64,000 nucleotides of DNA from Amycolatopsis jejuensis (GCF_000717335.1 NZ_JNYZ01000006.1:310001-374000); one strand, 5' to 3'. Positions 1-8,937 are shown, counted from the stretch's first letter. Notes: generated by a model not told the origin, from the letters alone. Translations and numbers: made by a program.

Positions 1-574
1 ACGACAGGATGTCGCGCAGCCCGTCCATGGTCAGCACGGCTTCGCTCGCCGGGTGCGCCAGGATCGCTTTCGTCTCGGAGCCGAAGAGCACGCCGTTTCC
101 GGCCGGATAGTAGAAAAGCGGCTTCATCCCGAACCGGTCCCGGTACAGCAGCGCCTCGCGGGTCCGGCTGTCCCAGATCACGAAGGCGAACATCCCGTTC
201 AGCCGCTCCACGAAGCCCGGCCCCCACTCGAGGTACGCGCGGAGCACCACTTCGGTGTCGCACCGGCCGCGGAACCGGTGCCCGAGCGCGCCGAGTTCCT
301 CGCGGAGCTCGAGGAAGTTGAACACCTCGCCGGTGTAGCTGATCGCGGCCAGCGGCGACCCGTCCGGCGTCGTTTCCGGCGTGATCATCGGCTGGGCCCC
401 GTGGCCGGGGTCCATCACGGCTTTGCGGCGGTGCCCGAGTGCTGCGTGCGGGCTCAGCCAGATTCCCTCGTCGTCCGGCCCGCGCAGGGCCAGGGTGTCC
501 ACCATGGCCCTGATCGTCCGGCGCTCGGTGGTGAGATCGCGGTCGAAGTCGATCCAGCCGGTGGTTCCGCACAT
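1..574 (-). CDS. Asparagine synthetase-like amidotransferase, N-terminal part (runs off the window)
   Basis: This is the first ~191 residues of a class II glutamine amidotransferase/asparagine synthetase; the rest lies left of position 1. The start codon is followed directly by Cys2 (MCGTTGWI), the N-terminal nucleophile that releases ammonia from glutamine. Further family landmarks are RGPDDEG, GHRR, SYTGEVFN and the CDTEVVLRAYLEWG stretch. A GAGGAG ribosome site lies just upstream of the ATG at 574. It is the last visible gene of the leftward arm, 56 bases after the P450 stop. In anthramycin-type clusters an enzyme of this family is proposed to amidate the acrylate side chain on the pyrroline ring. 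I infer that role here from context; the synthetase half is not visible. Confidence 0.85.
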   Translation of the reverse strand, partial: MCGTTGWIDFDRDLTTERRTIRAMVDTLALRGPDDEGIWLSPHAALGHRRKAVMDPGHGAQPMITPETTPDGSPLAAISYTGEVFNFLELREELGALGHRFRGRCDTEVVLRAYLEWGPGFVERLNGMFAFVIWDSRTREALLYRDRFGMKPLFYYPAGNGVLFGSETKAILAHPASEAVLTMDGLRDILS

Positions 575-630
575 CGCATTTCTCCTCGGGCAGGTACTTC
601 GGCGGGCTGGCAGGGGGACACCGCGGCGGC

Positions 631-1836
631 TCAGGTGACGCGGATCGGCAGGGCGGAGAGGCCGCGCGTGATGGCGTTCGGGGTGCGGCGGACCGCACCG
701 GCGAGCTCGATCCGGTCCACTCGCCTTGCCAGTGCGGTGAAGAGGGCGTGCGCTTCCATCGTGGCCAGCGCCCGCCCGGGGCAGTGGTGGACTCCGAAAC
801 CGAAAGCGACGGTGTCGGAAGGGGCCCGGCGCACCCGGAACCGATCCGGATCGGGGTAATGGCGTTCGTCGCGGCCGGCCGAACCGTAGGAGAGCACCAC
901 CCGGGAGCCCGCGGGAATGGTGAGGTCTTCCAGCGGCACGTCGCACGTCGTCACGCGGGCGAACGACTGCACCGGGGCTTCCATCCGCAAGCCCTCGAGG
1001 AACGCTCCCGCAACGGTTTCCGGGTCGGCCCGGACCTGCGCCCATTCGCCAGGGTGCTGCGCCAGGAGCCACAGGGTGCTCGAGATTCCGGCAATGGTGG
1101 TGTCGACTCCCGCGCAGGCGTAGGCACTCATGGTCATCACCGCTTCGGTGTCGGTGATCTCCCCGCGATCCACGGCCTGCCAGACGATCTGGCCGAAGCT
1201 GCCGTCGAGCAGTTTCTCCGGGGTCGCCTTCGTCGCGAGGTACTGCATGAGTGCTTCGACATCCGGCCGGCACGAGGATTGGTGCGCACTGGCGGGTCCC
1301 ATGAAGTCGAACGCGCCGAGCGCCCACTCGAGGAGATCCGCCCGTTCGCCGTCGCGCGGGAACCCGATGAGATCGAGCACGATGTCCACCGGCAGCTTCC
1401 TGGCGAAATCCGCGACGCCGTCGAACTCCCGCTGCCGGACCAGCCCGTCCACCAGATCCCCGGCGAGCCGTTCGAGGTCACCGGCGACCTTGCGCACGTA
1501 TTTCGGGCGGAGGGCATCGTCGAAGACCTTGCGGACGACGCGCTGCCGGGGAGGATCCATCCCGAGGATCGACCCCGCCATGAGCTCGTTCGTGACCGGG
1601 TTCATCGCGATGCCTTCGGCCGAGCTGAACCGTTCCCAGCCGACGAGCGCCGGGCGCACGTCGTCGTGGCGGAAGAGCCCGTACATGCCGTATCTGGTCA
1701 GGAAGACGGCCGGGCCGAGGCTGCGCAGCATTGCGTAGTGCGGGTACGGGTCGAGCAGCGCCGCGGCCGAGAAGAGCTCGGTGTCGCTCTCCGGCACCGG
1801 GCGCGAAAGCGTTGCCGCGGTTACCTGCCGGCTCAT
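631..1836 (-). CDS. Cytochrome P450
   Basis: A 401-residue bacterial class I P450. The I-helix oxygen-binding motif AGVDTT, the ExxR pair (E281, R284) and the haem loop FGFGVHHCPGRA with Cys352 as thiolate ligand are all present, so it should be active with a ferredoxin partner, which is not encoded nearby. The ATG at 1836 overlaps the stop of the upstream methyltransferase gene (ATGA), implying translational coupling. In anthramycin-like clusters a P450 beside the amidotransferase is proposed to oxidise the terminal methyl of the proline side chain on the way to an acrylamide. That assignment is by context only; ring hydroxylation is an alternative. Confidence 0.93.
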   Translation of the reverse strand: MSRQVTAATLSRPVPESDTELFSAAALLDPYPHYAMLRSLGPAVFLTRYGMYGLFRHDDVRPALVGWERFSSAEGIAMNPVTNELMAGSILGMDPPRQRVVRKVFDDALRPKYVRKVAGDLERLAGDLVDGLVRQREFDGVADFARKLPVDIVLDLIGFPRDGERADLLEWALGAFDFMGPASAHQSSCRPDVEALMQYLATKATPEKLLDGSFGQIVWQAVDRGEITDTEAVMTMSAYACAGVDTTIAGISSTLWLLAQHPGEWAQVRADPETVAGAFLEGLRMEAPVQSFARVTTCDVPLEDLTIPAGSRVVLSYGSAGRDERHYPDPDRFRVRRAPSDTVAFGFGVHHCPGRALATMEAHALFTALARRVDRIELAGAVRRTPNAITRGLSALPIRVT

Positions 1837-2906
1837 TCCGGCCCTGCCCCGGCCGCCGGCACCGCGAGGTCGTAGAAACAGATCCGGGGTCCGGCCCCCG
1901 GCCGGGTGTAGACCTGACGGCACTCCAGCCGGGACTGCTCGAAGACACCGAACCACGCGGATCGGTCGCGGGGGAGTCCCTGCCCGCTCAGCACGTGGAT
2001 CAGGAAGAAGTCGTCGTCGTTCTCCCTGCCGTCGAACCGCAGCTCCGGCTCGCCGACCAGGAGCATCTTCAGCCGCGGGAACCGCACCGCGAGCTGGTCC
2101 AGCAGGTCGACCACGGCCTGGTCGCCGTGCCGGAAGAGCTCGTGCAGCGCGCTCATCATGCACAGGCCGTCCGCTTCGGCGCAGACCGCGGGCCAGGTCT
2201 CCGGCGCGAACGCGTCCCCGACGACGAACTCGGTCCGGCCGGCCACGCCGGACCGCGCGGCCAGGTCGTTCGCCCAGGCGATGGCGTCCGGGTCGAGGTC
2301 GATGCCGATCCCGGTCAGCGACGGGTCCCGGAGGCACGCGTCCACGATCAGCTGCCCGCCGCCGCACCCGACGTCGAGCATGCGCTTGACATTTCGCCCG
2401 CGGGCGGCCTGGAGCACCACCGGCGTGTGGAAGAACGAGAACAACGTGGCGCAGTGCTCGCCGAGCGCCCCGCCGTCGCGGACGACGTCCTTGCCGTAGA
2501 CCGCGTCCCCGGTGAGCAGCCCGGAGATCCGGCTCGTCACCCCGCCGTAGGCCTCGACGTAGACGCCGAGCCGGGCCAGTGAGACCTCGGTGGTGAGACA
2601 TTCGCCGAAGTGGGTCAGGAAGTAGTCCGCTCCGCAGATCTCCAGAATCCCGCGGTTGACCAGGTAGCGCAGGAATCCGCGGCCGATGGCCGGGTCGAGG
2701 CCGGCGAGCAGGCCGTTCCCGGGCTGCCGTGGCCCGTGGCGCATGCGCTCCAGCAGCGGCGTGGTGGCCAGCGCGTGGACGGCATGGCAGACGTGCAATG
2801 CGCTGATCATCTCCGGCAGGTCGGAGAGGGTGAACTTCTGCCATTCGCGCCGCTGTTCAGGGTTCTGCAGTTCGATGATCGGCGGCGTGCCGCTGGTGAG
2901 GGTCAC
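1833..2906 (-). CDS. SAM-dependent methyltransferase, probable 4-alkylproline C-methyltransferase (LmbW/Apd4-like)
   Basis: A 357-residue class I methyltransferase. The SAM-binding glycine loop LDVGCGGG lies near residues 176-185, followed by an acidic strand (GIGIDLDPDAIAWAN). The first ~150 residues are a helical dimerisation/lid region. I chose GTG at 2906 because AAAGGAC lies 8 bases upstream and homology-like sequence begins there. The gene sits between a P450 and a GGT-like C-C hydrolase. In lincomycin, hormaomycin and pyrrolobenzodiazepine clusters the proline branch needs one C-methyltransferase (LmbW family) for side-chain extension, so I infer that role. The cluster's other methyltransferase (11868-12911) better fits the aromatic ring. 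Confidence 0.8.
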   Translation of the reverse strand: MTLTSGTPPIIELQNPEQRREWQKFTLSDLPEMISALHVCHAVHALATTPLLERMRHGPRQPGNGLLAGLDPAIGRGFLRYLVNRGILEICGADYFLTHFGECLTTEVSLARLGVYVEAYGGVTSRISGLLTGDAVYGKDVVRDGGALGEHCATLFSFFHTPVVLQAARGRNVKRMLDVGCGGGQLIVDACLRDPSLTGIGIDLDPDAIAWANDLAARSGVAGRTEFVVGDAFAPETWPAVCAEADGLCMMSALHELFRHGDQAVVDLLDQLAVRFPRLKMLLVGEPELRFDGRENDDDFFLIHVLSGQGLPRDRSAWFGVFEQSRLECRQVYTRPGAGPRICFYDLAVPAAGAGPE

Positions 2907-2943
2907 GAACGCTCGTCCTTTCCCGGTTCGGTCGGAGTCGGTG

Positions 2944-4743
2944 CTAGGCGCACACTGCGTAGGCGTGCCTGCCCCGCGGGCTGGCGGCGGCCCGGACGAA
3001 CTCCCCGTCCGGGGTGAACCCGGCCGTGCACACCCGGCCGAGCGTGTAGGCGGGCACGAGTTCGACTTCATGGCCCCGCTGCCGGAGAGCGGCGACCGTT
3101 TCCGGAGCGCAGGTTTCCTCCACCACCAGCACGCCGGGGCGGTAGGCGTGCGGGGTGAACGACGCGGGTACCTGATCGGTGTGGAAGGCGGTGGTTTCGG
3201 TCGCCTGCTGGAGATCGAGGCCGAATTCGACGAGGTTGAGGAAGAACTGCAGGGTCCACTGGTCCTGCCGGTCGCCGCCCGGCGTGCCGAAGGCGGCGAA
3301 CGGGCGGCCCTCCCGCAGGACGATGGTGGGGCTGAGGGTCGTCCGCGGGCGCTTTCCCGGCTCGAGCGAATTCGCGTGGCCCGGCCGGAGGTACATCGAC
3401 TGCCCGCGGGTGCCGAGCGGGAACCCGAGACTGCCGATGGCAGGCGAGCTCTTCAGCCAGCCGCCGCTCGGAGTGGCGGCCACCAGGTTGCCGTGCCGGT
3501 CGGCCACCGTGATGGTGCACGTGTCGGCTTTCGCGGTCGTGGCCCGGAGAATGGTCGGCAGTCCGTTGGACAGCTGGGACATCAGCTCGGTGCCGGTCCC
3601 GGCGGCACCGGGAGCAGGCAGCGGAGGCAGGACCGGGGTCCGGCCGCCCGGTGCACCGGGCCGCAGCTCCCGGGTGGCGGTCTCGCCGACCAGTGCCCGC
3701 CGCTGCTGCGCGTAGCCGTCGCCGAGCAGGGTCTCCAGCGGCACGTCGGTGAACTCCGGATCGCCGTACCAGGCTTCGCGATCGGCCATCGCGAGCTTCG
3801 TGCACTCGACGACGGTGTGCAGGTAGTCGGCGCTGCCCGGTCCCATCGCCGGAAGGTCGAACCCTTCCAGCAGCGCGAGTTGCTGCAGGAACACCGGGCC
3901 CTGTGACCACGGCCCGGGTTTCGCAACGTGATACGCGCCGTAGGACCGGCTCACCGCGGTTGCGACGGACGGTTCCCAGCGGGCCAGATCGTCTCCGGTC
4001 AGCAATCCGTGGTTGCGGCGGCCGGTGGCGTCGAGCATCGGGCCGGACGCGAGGAAGTCGGCGATTTCCTGGGCGACGAAACCGCGGTAGAAGGCGTCCT
4101 GGGCGGCGGCGATCTGGGCGTCGCGGTCCGTGGACGCGGCTTCGGCGGTCTTGAGCAGCCGCTGGTAGGTCTGGGCGAGCACCGGGTTGCGGAACCGGCT
4201 GCCCGCGGCCGGAGCCGGGCCTGCGGTCAGGTACGTCCGGCCGGATCCGGTCCACTCGTCGCGGAACAGCGGAGCGAGGGTCGTGATGGCGAGCGCGGTT
4301 TCCGGCAGCAGCGGGAACCCTTTCTCCGCATAGCCGATCGCCGGTTCGAGGACATCGGAGAGCCGCATCGTGCCGAACTCGCCGAGCAGCCGCAGCCATC
4401 CCCCGAACGCGCCGGGTACGCAGGCGGGCAGCAGCCCGGAACCGGGGATGCTGTCCACGCCGATGCGGTCGAACGCGGCGGGCGTGGCCGCCAGCGGCAT
4501 CGGGCCCTGGCCGCAGATCTCCTGTACGTCGTCGCGCCCGGCCTGATGCACCACAATGGACACTTCGCCGCCAGGGCCGTTGAAGTGCGGCTCCACCACC
4601 TGCAGCACGAACCCGGCGGCGACCGCGGCATCGAAGGCGTTGCCGCCGCCGGTGAGGATGCGCATCGCGGTGGACGACGCGAGCCAATGAGTCCCGGCGG
4701 CCGCGCCGAGGCAACCGCGGAGTTCCGGTTTGGACGGCGGCAT
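2944..4743 (-). CDS. Gamma-glutamyltransferase-fold C-C hydrolase of 4-alkylproline pathway (LmbA/Apd3-like)
   Basis: A 599-residue Ntn-hydrolase of the gamma-glutamyltransferase family. The self-processing nucleophile is kept: KADTCTITVADRHGN aligns with TTHYSVVDKDGN of E. coli Ggt and places the catalytic Thr at about residue 408. No signal peptide is seen (start MPPSKPELRG), so the enzyme is cytoplasmic, unlike secreted Ggt. In lincomycin, hormaomycin and pyrrolobenzodiazepine biosynthesis this family cleaves a C-C bond (loss of an oxalyl unit) after DOPA ring opening. Start at 4743 is supported by AAGGGAG. The gene lies 29 bases after the FAD oxidoreductase in the same leftward operon. 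Confidence 0.88.
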   Translation of the reverse strand: MPPSKPELRGCLGAAAGTHWLASSTAMRILTGGGNAFDAAVAAGFVLQVVEPHFNGPGGEVSIVVHQAGRDDVQEICGQGPMPLAATPAAFDRIGVDSIPGSGLLPACVPGAFGGWLRLLGEFGTMRLSDVLEPAIGYAEKGFPLLPETALAITTLAPLFRDEWTGSGRTYLTAGPAPAAGSRFRNPVLAQTYQRLLKTAEAASTDRDAQIAAAQDAFYRGFVAQEIADFLASGPMLDATGRRNHGLLTGDDLARWEPSVATAVSRSYGAYHVAKPGPWSQGPVFLQQLALLEGFDLPAMGPGSADYLHTVVECTKLAMADREAWYGDPEFTDVPLETLLGDGYAQQRRALVGETATRELRPGAPGGRTPVLPPLPAPGAAGTGTELMSQLSNGLPTILRATTAKADTCTITVADRHGNLVAATPSGGWLKSSPAIGSLGFPLGTRGQSMYLRPGHANSLEPGKRPRTTLSPTIVLREGRPFAAFGTPGGDRQDQWTLQFFLNLVEFGLDLQQATETTAFHTDQVPASFTPHAYRPGVLVVEETCAPETVAALRQRGHEVELVPAYTLGRVCTAGFTPDGEFVRAAASPRGRHAYAVCA

Positions 4744-4772
4744 GCTGCTCCCTTGGTGGAGTCGATTCGTTT

Positions 4773-6227
4773 CTACGCCGGGGTTTTCGGGAAGATCCCG
4801 AGCCCGGGGGTGAGGAGGCCATCGGGGTCGTAGCGGCTCTTCGCCGCCTGGAACGCAGGCCAGGCGGCGCCGAAATGCGTGCGCCAGTCCTGTTCGGCGA
4901 AGCGCATCGAGCCGATCGGGTAGAGCACGGCGCCGTAGCGGTCCCTTGCCCGGGTGAACCAGCGCCGGTTGCGGTCGAGCATTTCTTCGGCGTATCCCGG
5001 ATCGGGTCCGGGGACCACCGCGGTGGTGTTGATGTCGAGGATGTACACCCACGGCGAGCCGTCCGGGGCCGGCCGCGGCGGGAGCGGCCTGGTGCACAGA
5101 TCCCGCCGCTGCGCGTAGATCAGGCTGATCCCGTAGGGCCCGAGGTCGCGTTCGGTGAGTGCCGGGTGGATCTCGGCGACGTAGTCCTCCATCGCGGTGC
5201 CGGGCAGCCACACGTCGTACCAGGGTTTGGCCAGGTGGTCCCAGTCCGCTGCCCCGCGGAGGTACTCGACGAGGCGGTCGAGGGTGAAGAGGTGGTCGAG
5301 ATACGAAGTGTCGCCGACGGCGGGCGTGCCGGACAGGCCGTCGAGGACCACCTCGTCGCGGGGATGGCCGGGCGGGTCGTACCCGACCGTCGCGTTCAGC
5401 CGGTGGGTCGCCCCGGCTCCCGGTGCCTGCAGCGTCGCGTAGACGTGGTCGATGCCCGGCCGTTCGATCAGCGTGCGCAGGTCGCGGAAAAACGTGGCGT
5501 TGTCGGTGTAGTCCACCAGATAGGTACGGGCCCGCTCCGGTGCCGGGACCAGGTCGAGGACGGCCTTGGTGATCACGCCGCACTGGCCGAGACCACCGAG
5601 CACCGCTTCGAACAGGTCCCGCTTGCGGGTCGCCGAGCAGCGCTCGATTTCGCCGGTGCCGGTCACCACCTCGAGCTCGCGCACGTGGTCGCCCTGTAGC
5701 CCGGTGTGCAGGGCGCCGGCGAGCCCGCCGACCCCGCCGACCGACAGTGTGCCGCCCACGCTCAGCGAGGTGTACCCGGTGATGACCGGGGGCGTCAGCC
5801 GCGGGCTGCTCCCGAACGCGACCGCGATCAGGTCTTTCCAGCGGACCCCCGCGCCGACCTCGGCAGTGCTTGGACCGATCGAGTGGATCCGGTCGAGGGA
5901 CCGGGTGTCGATGATCAGGCCCTCGGAAAGCGTCTGCCCGAACGTCGTGCTCGCCCGCCCGCGGGCCGACACCGTGATGCCCCTGTCCCGGCAGAACCGG
6001 ATCATCGCGGCGACGTCCCGTGCCGAACGGGGGCGCAGGACGGCGCCCGGCATCCCGGTGGCGAGGTTGCCGAGGTCGGTCGCACAGCCCTGCCGGGAAC
6101 CCTCGTCGACGAGGAGCTCGCCCTCGAGCGCGGGGGCGAGCGCGAACGGTGCCCTGCCGTGGGTGGTTTCCCCGGCCGGGCCGAATTCCCTGACTTCGGT
6201 GTTTCCGTCGGACCCCGACCGGGTCAT
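4773..6227 (-). CDS. FAD-binding oxidoreductase of the VAO/cytokinin-dehydrogenase type
   Basis: A 484-residue flavoprotein with an N-terminal FAD-binding type 4 domain (about residues 45-230: GNLATGMPGAVLRPRSARDV, then GLIIDTRSLDRI, then GGTLSVGGVGG) and a C-terminal cytokinin-dehydrogenase-like substrate domain. The position that carries the covalently flavinylated His in plant cytokinin dehydrogenases (GHS..GQ) reads GRASTTFGQ, so FAD is probably bound non-covalently. Pyrrolobenzodiazepine clusters encode FAD oxidoreductases thought to desaturate the pyrroline ring; I infer a comparable dehydrogenation. It is the first gene of the leftward arm, transcribed from the 6.2-6.7 kb intergenic region. 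Confidence 0.88.
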   Translation of the reverse strand: MTRSGSDGNTEVREFGPAGETTHGRAPFALAPALEGELLVDEGSRQGCATDLGNLATGMPGAVLRPRSARDVAAMIRFCRDRGITVSARGRASTTFGQTLSEGLIIDTRSLDRIHSIGPSTAEVGAGVRWKDLIAVAFGSSPRLTPPVITGYTSLSVGGTLSVGGVGGLAGALHTGLQGDHVRELEVVTGTGEIERCSATRKRDLFEAVLGGLGQCGVITKAVLDLVPAPERARTYLVDYTDNATFFRDLRTLIERPGIDHVYATLQAPGAGATHRLNATVGYDPPGHPRDEVVLDGLSGTPAVGDTSYLDHLFTLDRLVEYLRGAADWDHLAKPWYDVWLPGTAMEDYVAEIHPALTERDLGPYGISLIYAQRRDLCTRPLPPRPAPDGSPWVYILDINTTAVVPGPDPGYAEEMLDRNRRWFTRARDRYGAVLYPIGSMRFAEQDWRTHFGAAWPAFQAAKSRYDPDGLLTPGLGIFPKTPA

Positions 6228-6680
6228 TCCGTCGTCTCCTGATCTGCGTTTCCGGTGCCCTTGCGGGACAATTCCGGCGAGTGCCGCCGCGGCAGGTGTT
6301 TTCGTGGTGGCAACGCTAGCGCGGTTCGCGGCCGCGGACGTTCAGCGAATTCCAAAGTTCCTGTCCGGATTTCGTGAAGTCCCGTCCGGCCGGTGCGCGC
6401 TTCGCTATGGTGTGAGGCCGACCTGATTGCCCGCTGGCGCCTGCCGCGGCGATGCGGTAGGGAATGCCCTGCCGCGGGCCGGTTCCGCTGGTGCCGTCCC
6501 GCTGTCCGTTCGCCGCCGGGCATTGGTTCGGCTCACCGGGTGAGGCGGCTGCCCGACAGTGACTTAAGACGATTTTGAGGGTCCTCTGATTGTCGTGGTA
6601 CCCCCGGCGATGGCACATTTCCCAGTGCCGGTTTCCCCGTGCCGGATTTCCCGGCGCATCTCCCCGACGAAAGGGCATCG
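6228..6680. promoter_or_regulatory. Divergent intergenic region between the two arms of the cluster
   Basis: This 453-base gene-free stretch separates the leftward (FAD oxidoreductase first) and rightward (VOC dioxygenase first) operons and must carry both promoters. It holds AT-richer patches around 6340-6360 and 6560-6600 and short GC palindromes such as TGCCGCCGCGGCA. I see no -35/-10 pair good enough to name. The rightward gene has its own ribosome site (GAAAGGG, 6669-6675). Confidence 0.6.
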
Positions 6681-7151
6681 ATGAACGCGGTCGCGATCGC
6701 GCCGAGGATCCACCACATCGCCGTCCAGACCGACGACGTCGAGTCGACGGTCCGGTGGTACGGGGAATTTCTCGATGCCACCGTGGAATGGTCGCTCAGC
6801 ACCTTTTCGCCGCTGACCCGCGCCCGCCTGCCCGGAATCGGGAAACTGGTCGAGCTGAAAGCAGGGGACGTGCGATTCCACGTTTTCGACCGGGCGCGGC
6901 ACACGCACGACGGGCCCGACCCGCTCGGGTACCAGTTCCAGCACATCGGGATCACCGTGGATCGCCACGACGATCTCGTCGAGCTCCGCGACCGCTGGTT
7001 CCGCCTCCGGGACCGGCCCGGCATCCGGTGGGCCGGTGCCGAACCGCCGTCGGCCATCGTGGCCGACGACGACGGCATGGAGAGTCTCTACGTCCTGGAT
7101 CCCAACGGTCTCGAGATGGAGTTCGTGCACTTCCCGGGTCCGGCGTCGTGA
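6681..7151 (+). CDS. VOC-family extradiol dioxygenase, probable L-DOPA 2,3-dioxygenase (LmbB1/Apd2-like)
   Basis: A 156-residue single-chain vicinal-oxygen-chelate protein. The likely 2-His-1-Glu iron ligands are in HHIAVQT near the N-terminus, FQHIGITV in the middle and LEMEFVHF near the C-terminus. The size and the adjacent tyrosine-hydroxylase-like gene match the LmbB1/Apd2 enzymes that open the DOPA ring in lincomycin, hormaomycin and pyrrolobenzodiazepine pathways, feeding cyclisation to a 4-alkylproline. ATG 6681 is preferred over an in-frame ATG at 6639 because GAAAGGG lies 6 bases upstream of it. Its stop overlaps the next start (GTGA). It opens a 20.7 kb rightward operon. Confidence 0.87.
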   Translation: MNAVAIAPRIHHIAVQTDDVESTVRWYGEFLDATVEWSLSTFSPLTRARLPGIGKLVELKAGDVRFHVFDRARHTHDGPDPLGYQFQHIGITVDRHDDLVELRDRWFRLRDRPGIRWAGAEPPSAIVADDDGMESLYVLDPNGLEMEFVHFPGPAS

Positions 7152-8047
7152 GCGGCGGCCTGCGGACCGGACGCGATCGAGCCGGCGGGCGCCCCCTCCG
7201 GCCGCGGCCGCTGTTCCTGCCGGAACCCGGCCGGCCCTTCGCGGTGGTGCCGGACGAAACCACCGGGAACGAACCCCCGGCACCGGAAGTGCCGGAGTAC
7301 GGCATCTTCGGGGTGCATCCGGTCGACCCGGAGCCGGTCTTCCGGTATCGCTGGATCCTGGGCCATCAGGTGTCTTTCGCGCTGTGGCGGGCGATGTCCG
7401 GGATCATCGGGGACCACGAATCCACCGTGCCCGGCCCGGCGGAACTGGATTCCCTCGCCGCCTTCGTCGACGGCTACAGCGCGGCACTGCTCTACGCGTC
7501 GACGGTGCCCCGGCCGCACTACCACAGCCACGTCCGGCGCAGCATGGCGTTGCAGCATCCGGCTTTCAGCGGGACCTGGGCGCCGGACTACCGCCCGGTC
7601 GGCCGTCTCTTCCGGGGCAAAATGCGCTGGCAGGGCGGGCTTTCCTGCGCGGGTCTCGACGCGGCCATGGCGCGGAACGCCGCCACCCACGACTACCTCG
7701 CCGACCACCTCGTGCCGAACGGGCGATCGCTGCTCCGGCAATCCGCGCACGAGGCGGCGTCGACCGTGTCGCGGGAGAAAGAAGCGCTCTACGACGAGTT
7801 CTTCCTGACCGTGCGCCGTCCGGTCGGCCGGGCCGAGTTCGTCCGCCAGCTTCGGGCGCGGGTCGCCGAGGTGGGGCAGGACCTGGCGTGCCACGGCTTG
7901 TACCCGAACGTCGGCGGGCAGCACCATCCGGTCGTCTCCGGACCGGCCGGGGCGGCGTTGATCACCTTGGTGCCCGAGGTGCTCCGGACGCTCGCCCGCG
8001 CGGCCCGGTTCGTCGCCGCGCCCCGGCTGCAGGGGGTGGGACGGTGA
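7148..8047 (+). CDS. Probable haem-dependent L-tyrosine 3-hydroxylase (LmbB2/Apd1-like)
   Basis: A 299-residue protein with no standard cofactor motif. Length and position next to the DOPA dioxygenase match the LmbB2-type tyrosine hydroxylases, which are peroxide-using haem proteins converting L-tyrosine to L-DOPA as the first step of 4-alkylproline formation. Visible candidate ligand regions are PHYHSHVRRSMALQHP and CHGLYPNVGGQHHP, both rich in His; I cannot say which His binds haem. GTG 7148 overlaps the preceding stop (GTGA), and no better start exists. The family call rests on architecture and neighbours; the pathway role is strongly suggested by context. Confidence 0.8.
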   Translation: MSGGLRTGRDRAGGRPLRPRPLFLPEPGRPFAVVPDETTGNEPPAPEVPEYGIFGVHPVDPEPVFRYRWILGHQVSFALWRAMSGIIGDHESTVPGPAELDSLAAFVDGYSAALLYASTVPRPHYHSHVRRSMALQHPAFSGTWAPDYRPVGRLFRGKMRWQGGLSCAGLDAAMARNAATHDYLADHLVPNGRSLLRQSAHEAASTVSREKEALYDEFFLTVRRPVGRAEFVRQLRARVAEVGQDLACHGLYPNVGGQHHPVVSGPAGAALITLVPEVLRTLARAARFVAAPRLQGVGR

Positions 8048-8937
8048 GGCACGGCATCGTGCTGCTTCCCGAGCACGAGTGGAAAGTCGCCGCCGAGCGC
8101 TGGCAGGTCGCCGAGGAGCTCGGCTACGACCACGCGTGGACCTACGACCACTTGACCTGGCGCTGGCTGGCCGGTCGCCGGTGGTACGCCTCGATGCCGA
8201 CGCTTGCCGCCGCGGCCGTCGCCACCCGGTCCATCCGGCTCGGGGTCCTGGTCGCCACCCCCAACTTCCGGCATCCCGTGGTGTTCGCGAAGGACCTGGT
8301 GAGTGTCGACGACGTCGCGGGGGGACGGATGATCTGCGGGCTGGGGGCCGGCGCGCCCGGCCCCGACGCCGTCCTTCTCGGCGGCCCGGACCTGCGCTCG
8401 CGCGAGAGCGCCGACCGGTTCCGCGCCTTCGTCGAGGTGCTCGACGAGGTGCTCGTCGGCGGTACCGCAGGCGAAGCGTCGGCCTGGTATGCGGCGTGCC
8501 GGGGCACGTTCCACCCGCGGGCCGGGGACGGGCCGCGGGTGCCGTTCGCCGTGGCGGCGACCGGGCCGCTCGGAATGGCGCTCGCCGCCCGGTTCGGGCA
8601 GTACTGGGTCACGTCCGGGCCGCCCGCCGATTTCGGCAGGCGGCCGCTGGCCGAGGTGTTACCGGTGCTGCGAGACCAGCAACGCCGCGCCGATGCGGCG
8701 TGCGAACGCACCGGGCGGGATCCGGCGACGCTCCGCCGGTTGTTCGTGGCCGACGCTTCGGTGGGCGGGATCACCGGTTCGGTGGCCGCCTACGAGGACG
8801 CGGCAGGCGAGCTGGAGGAGGCCGGTTTCACCGACCTGGTCGTGCATTGGCCCCGTCCGGAACCGCCGTACGAGGGCGACGAGCAGGTCGTCGCCGATTT
8901 CGCCGGGAAATGGCTGCAGGGTGCGCGATGCGGGTGA
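8044..8937 (+). CDS. Luciferase-like F420-dependent reductase (LmbY/Apd6-like)
   Basis: A 297-residue TIM-barrel luciferase-like protein. The N-terminal RHGIVLLPEHEW.. and GYDHAWTYDHL stretch, IRLGVLVATPNFRHP and the GLGAGAPG segment are typical of the F420-dependent branch. In the 4-alkylproline pathway this family (LmbY, also in anthramycin, tomaymycin and hormaomycin clusters) reduces a double bond of the pyrroline intermediate. In pyrrolobenzodiazepines it may act on a diene precursor whose final saturation state differs between products. GTG 8044 overlaps the previous stop by GTGA, and the gene end overlaps the next start by 10 bases, so translation is coupled. Confidence 0.87.
   Translation: MRHGIVLLPEHEWKVAAERWQVAEELGYDHAWTYDHLTWRWLAGRRWYASMPTLAAAAVATRSIRLGVLVATPNFRHPVVFAKDLVSVDDVAGGRMICGLGAGAPGPDAVLLGGPDLRSRESADRFRAFVEVLDEVLVGGTAGEASAWYAACRGTFHPRAGDGPRVPFAVAATGPLGMALAARFGQYWVTSGPPADFGRRPLAEVLPVLRDQQRRADAACERTGRDPATLRRLFVADASVGGITGSVAAYEDAAGELEEAGFTDLVVHWPRPEPPYEGDEQVVADFAGKWLQGARCG

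Noticed and set aside
2844..3071. Longer N-terminus for the 1833-2906 methyltransferase (start at 3071)
   Set aside because: The extra 55 residues are low-complexity, overlap the 3' end of the GGT-like gene, and GTG 2906 has a proper ribosome site.
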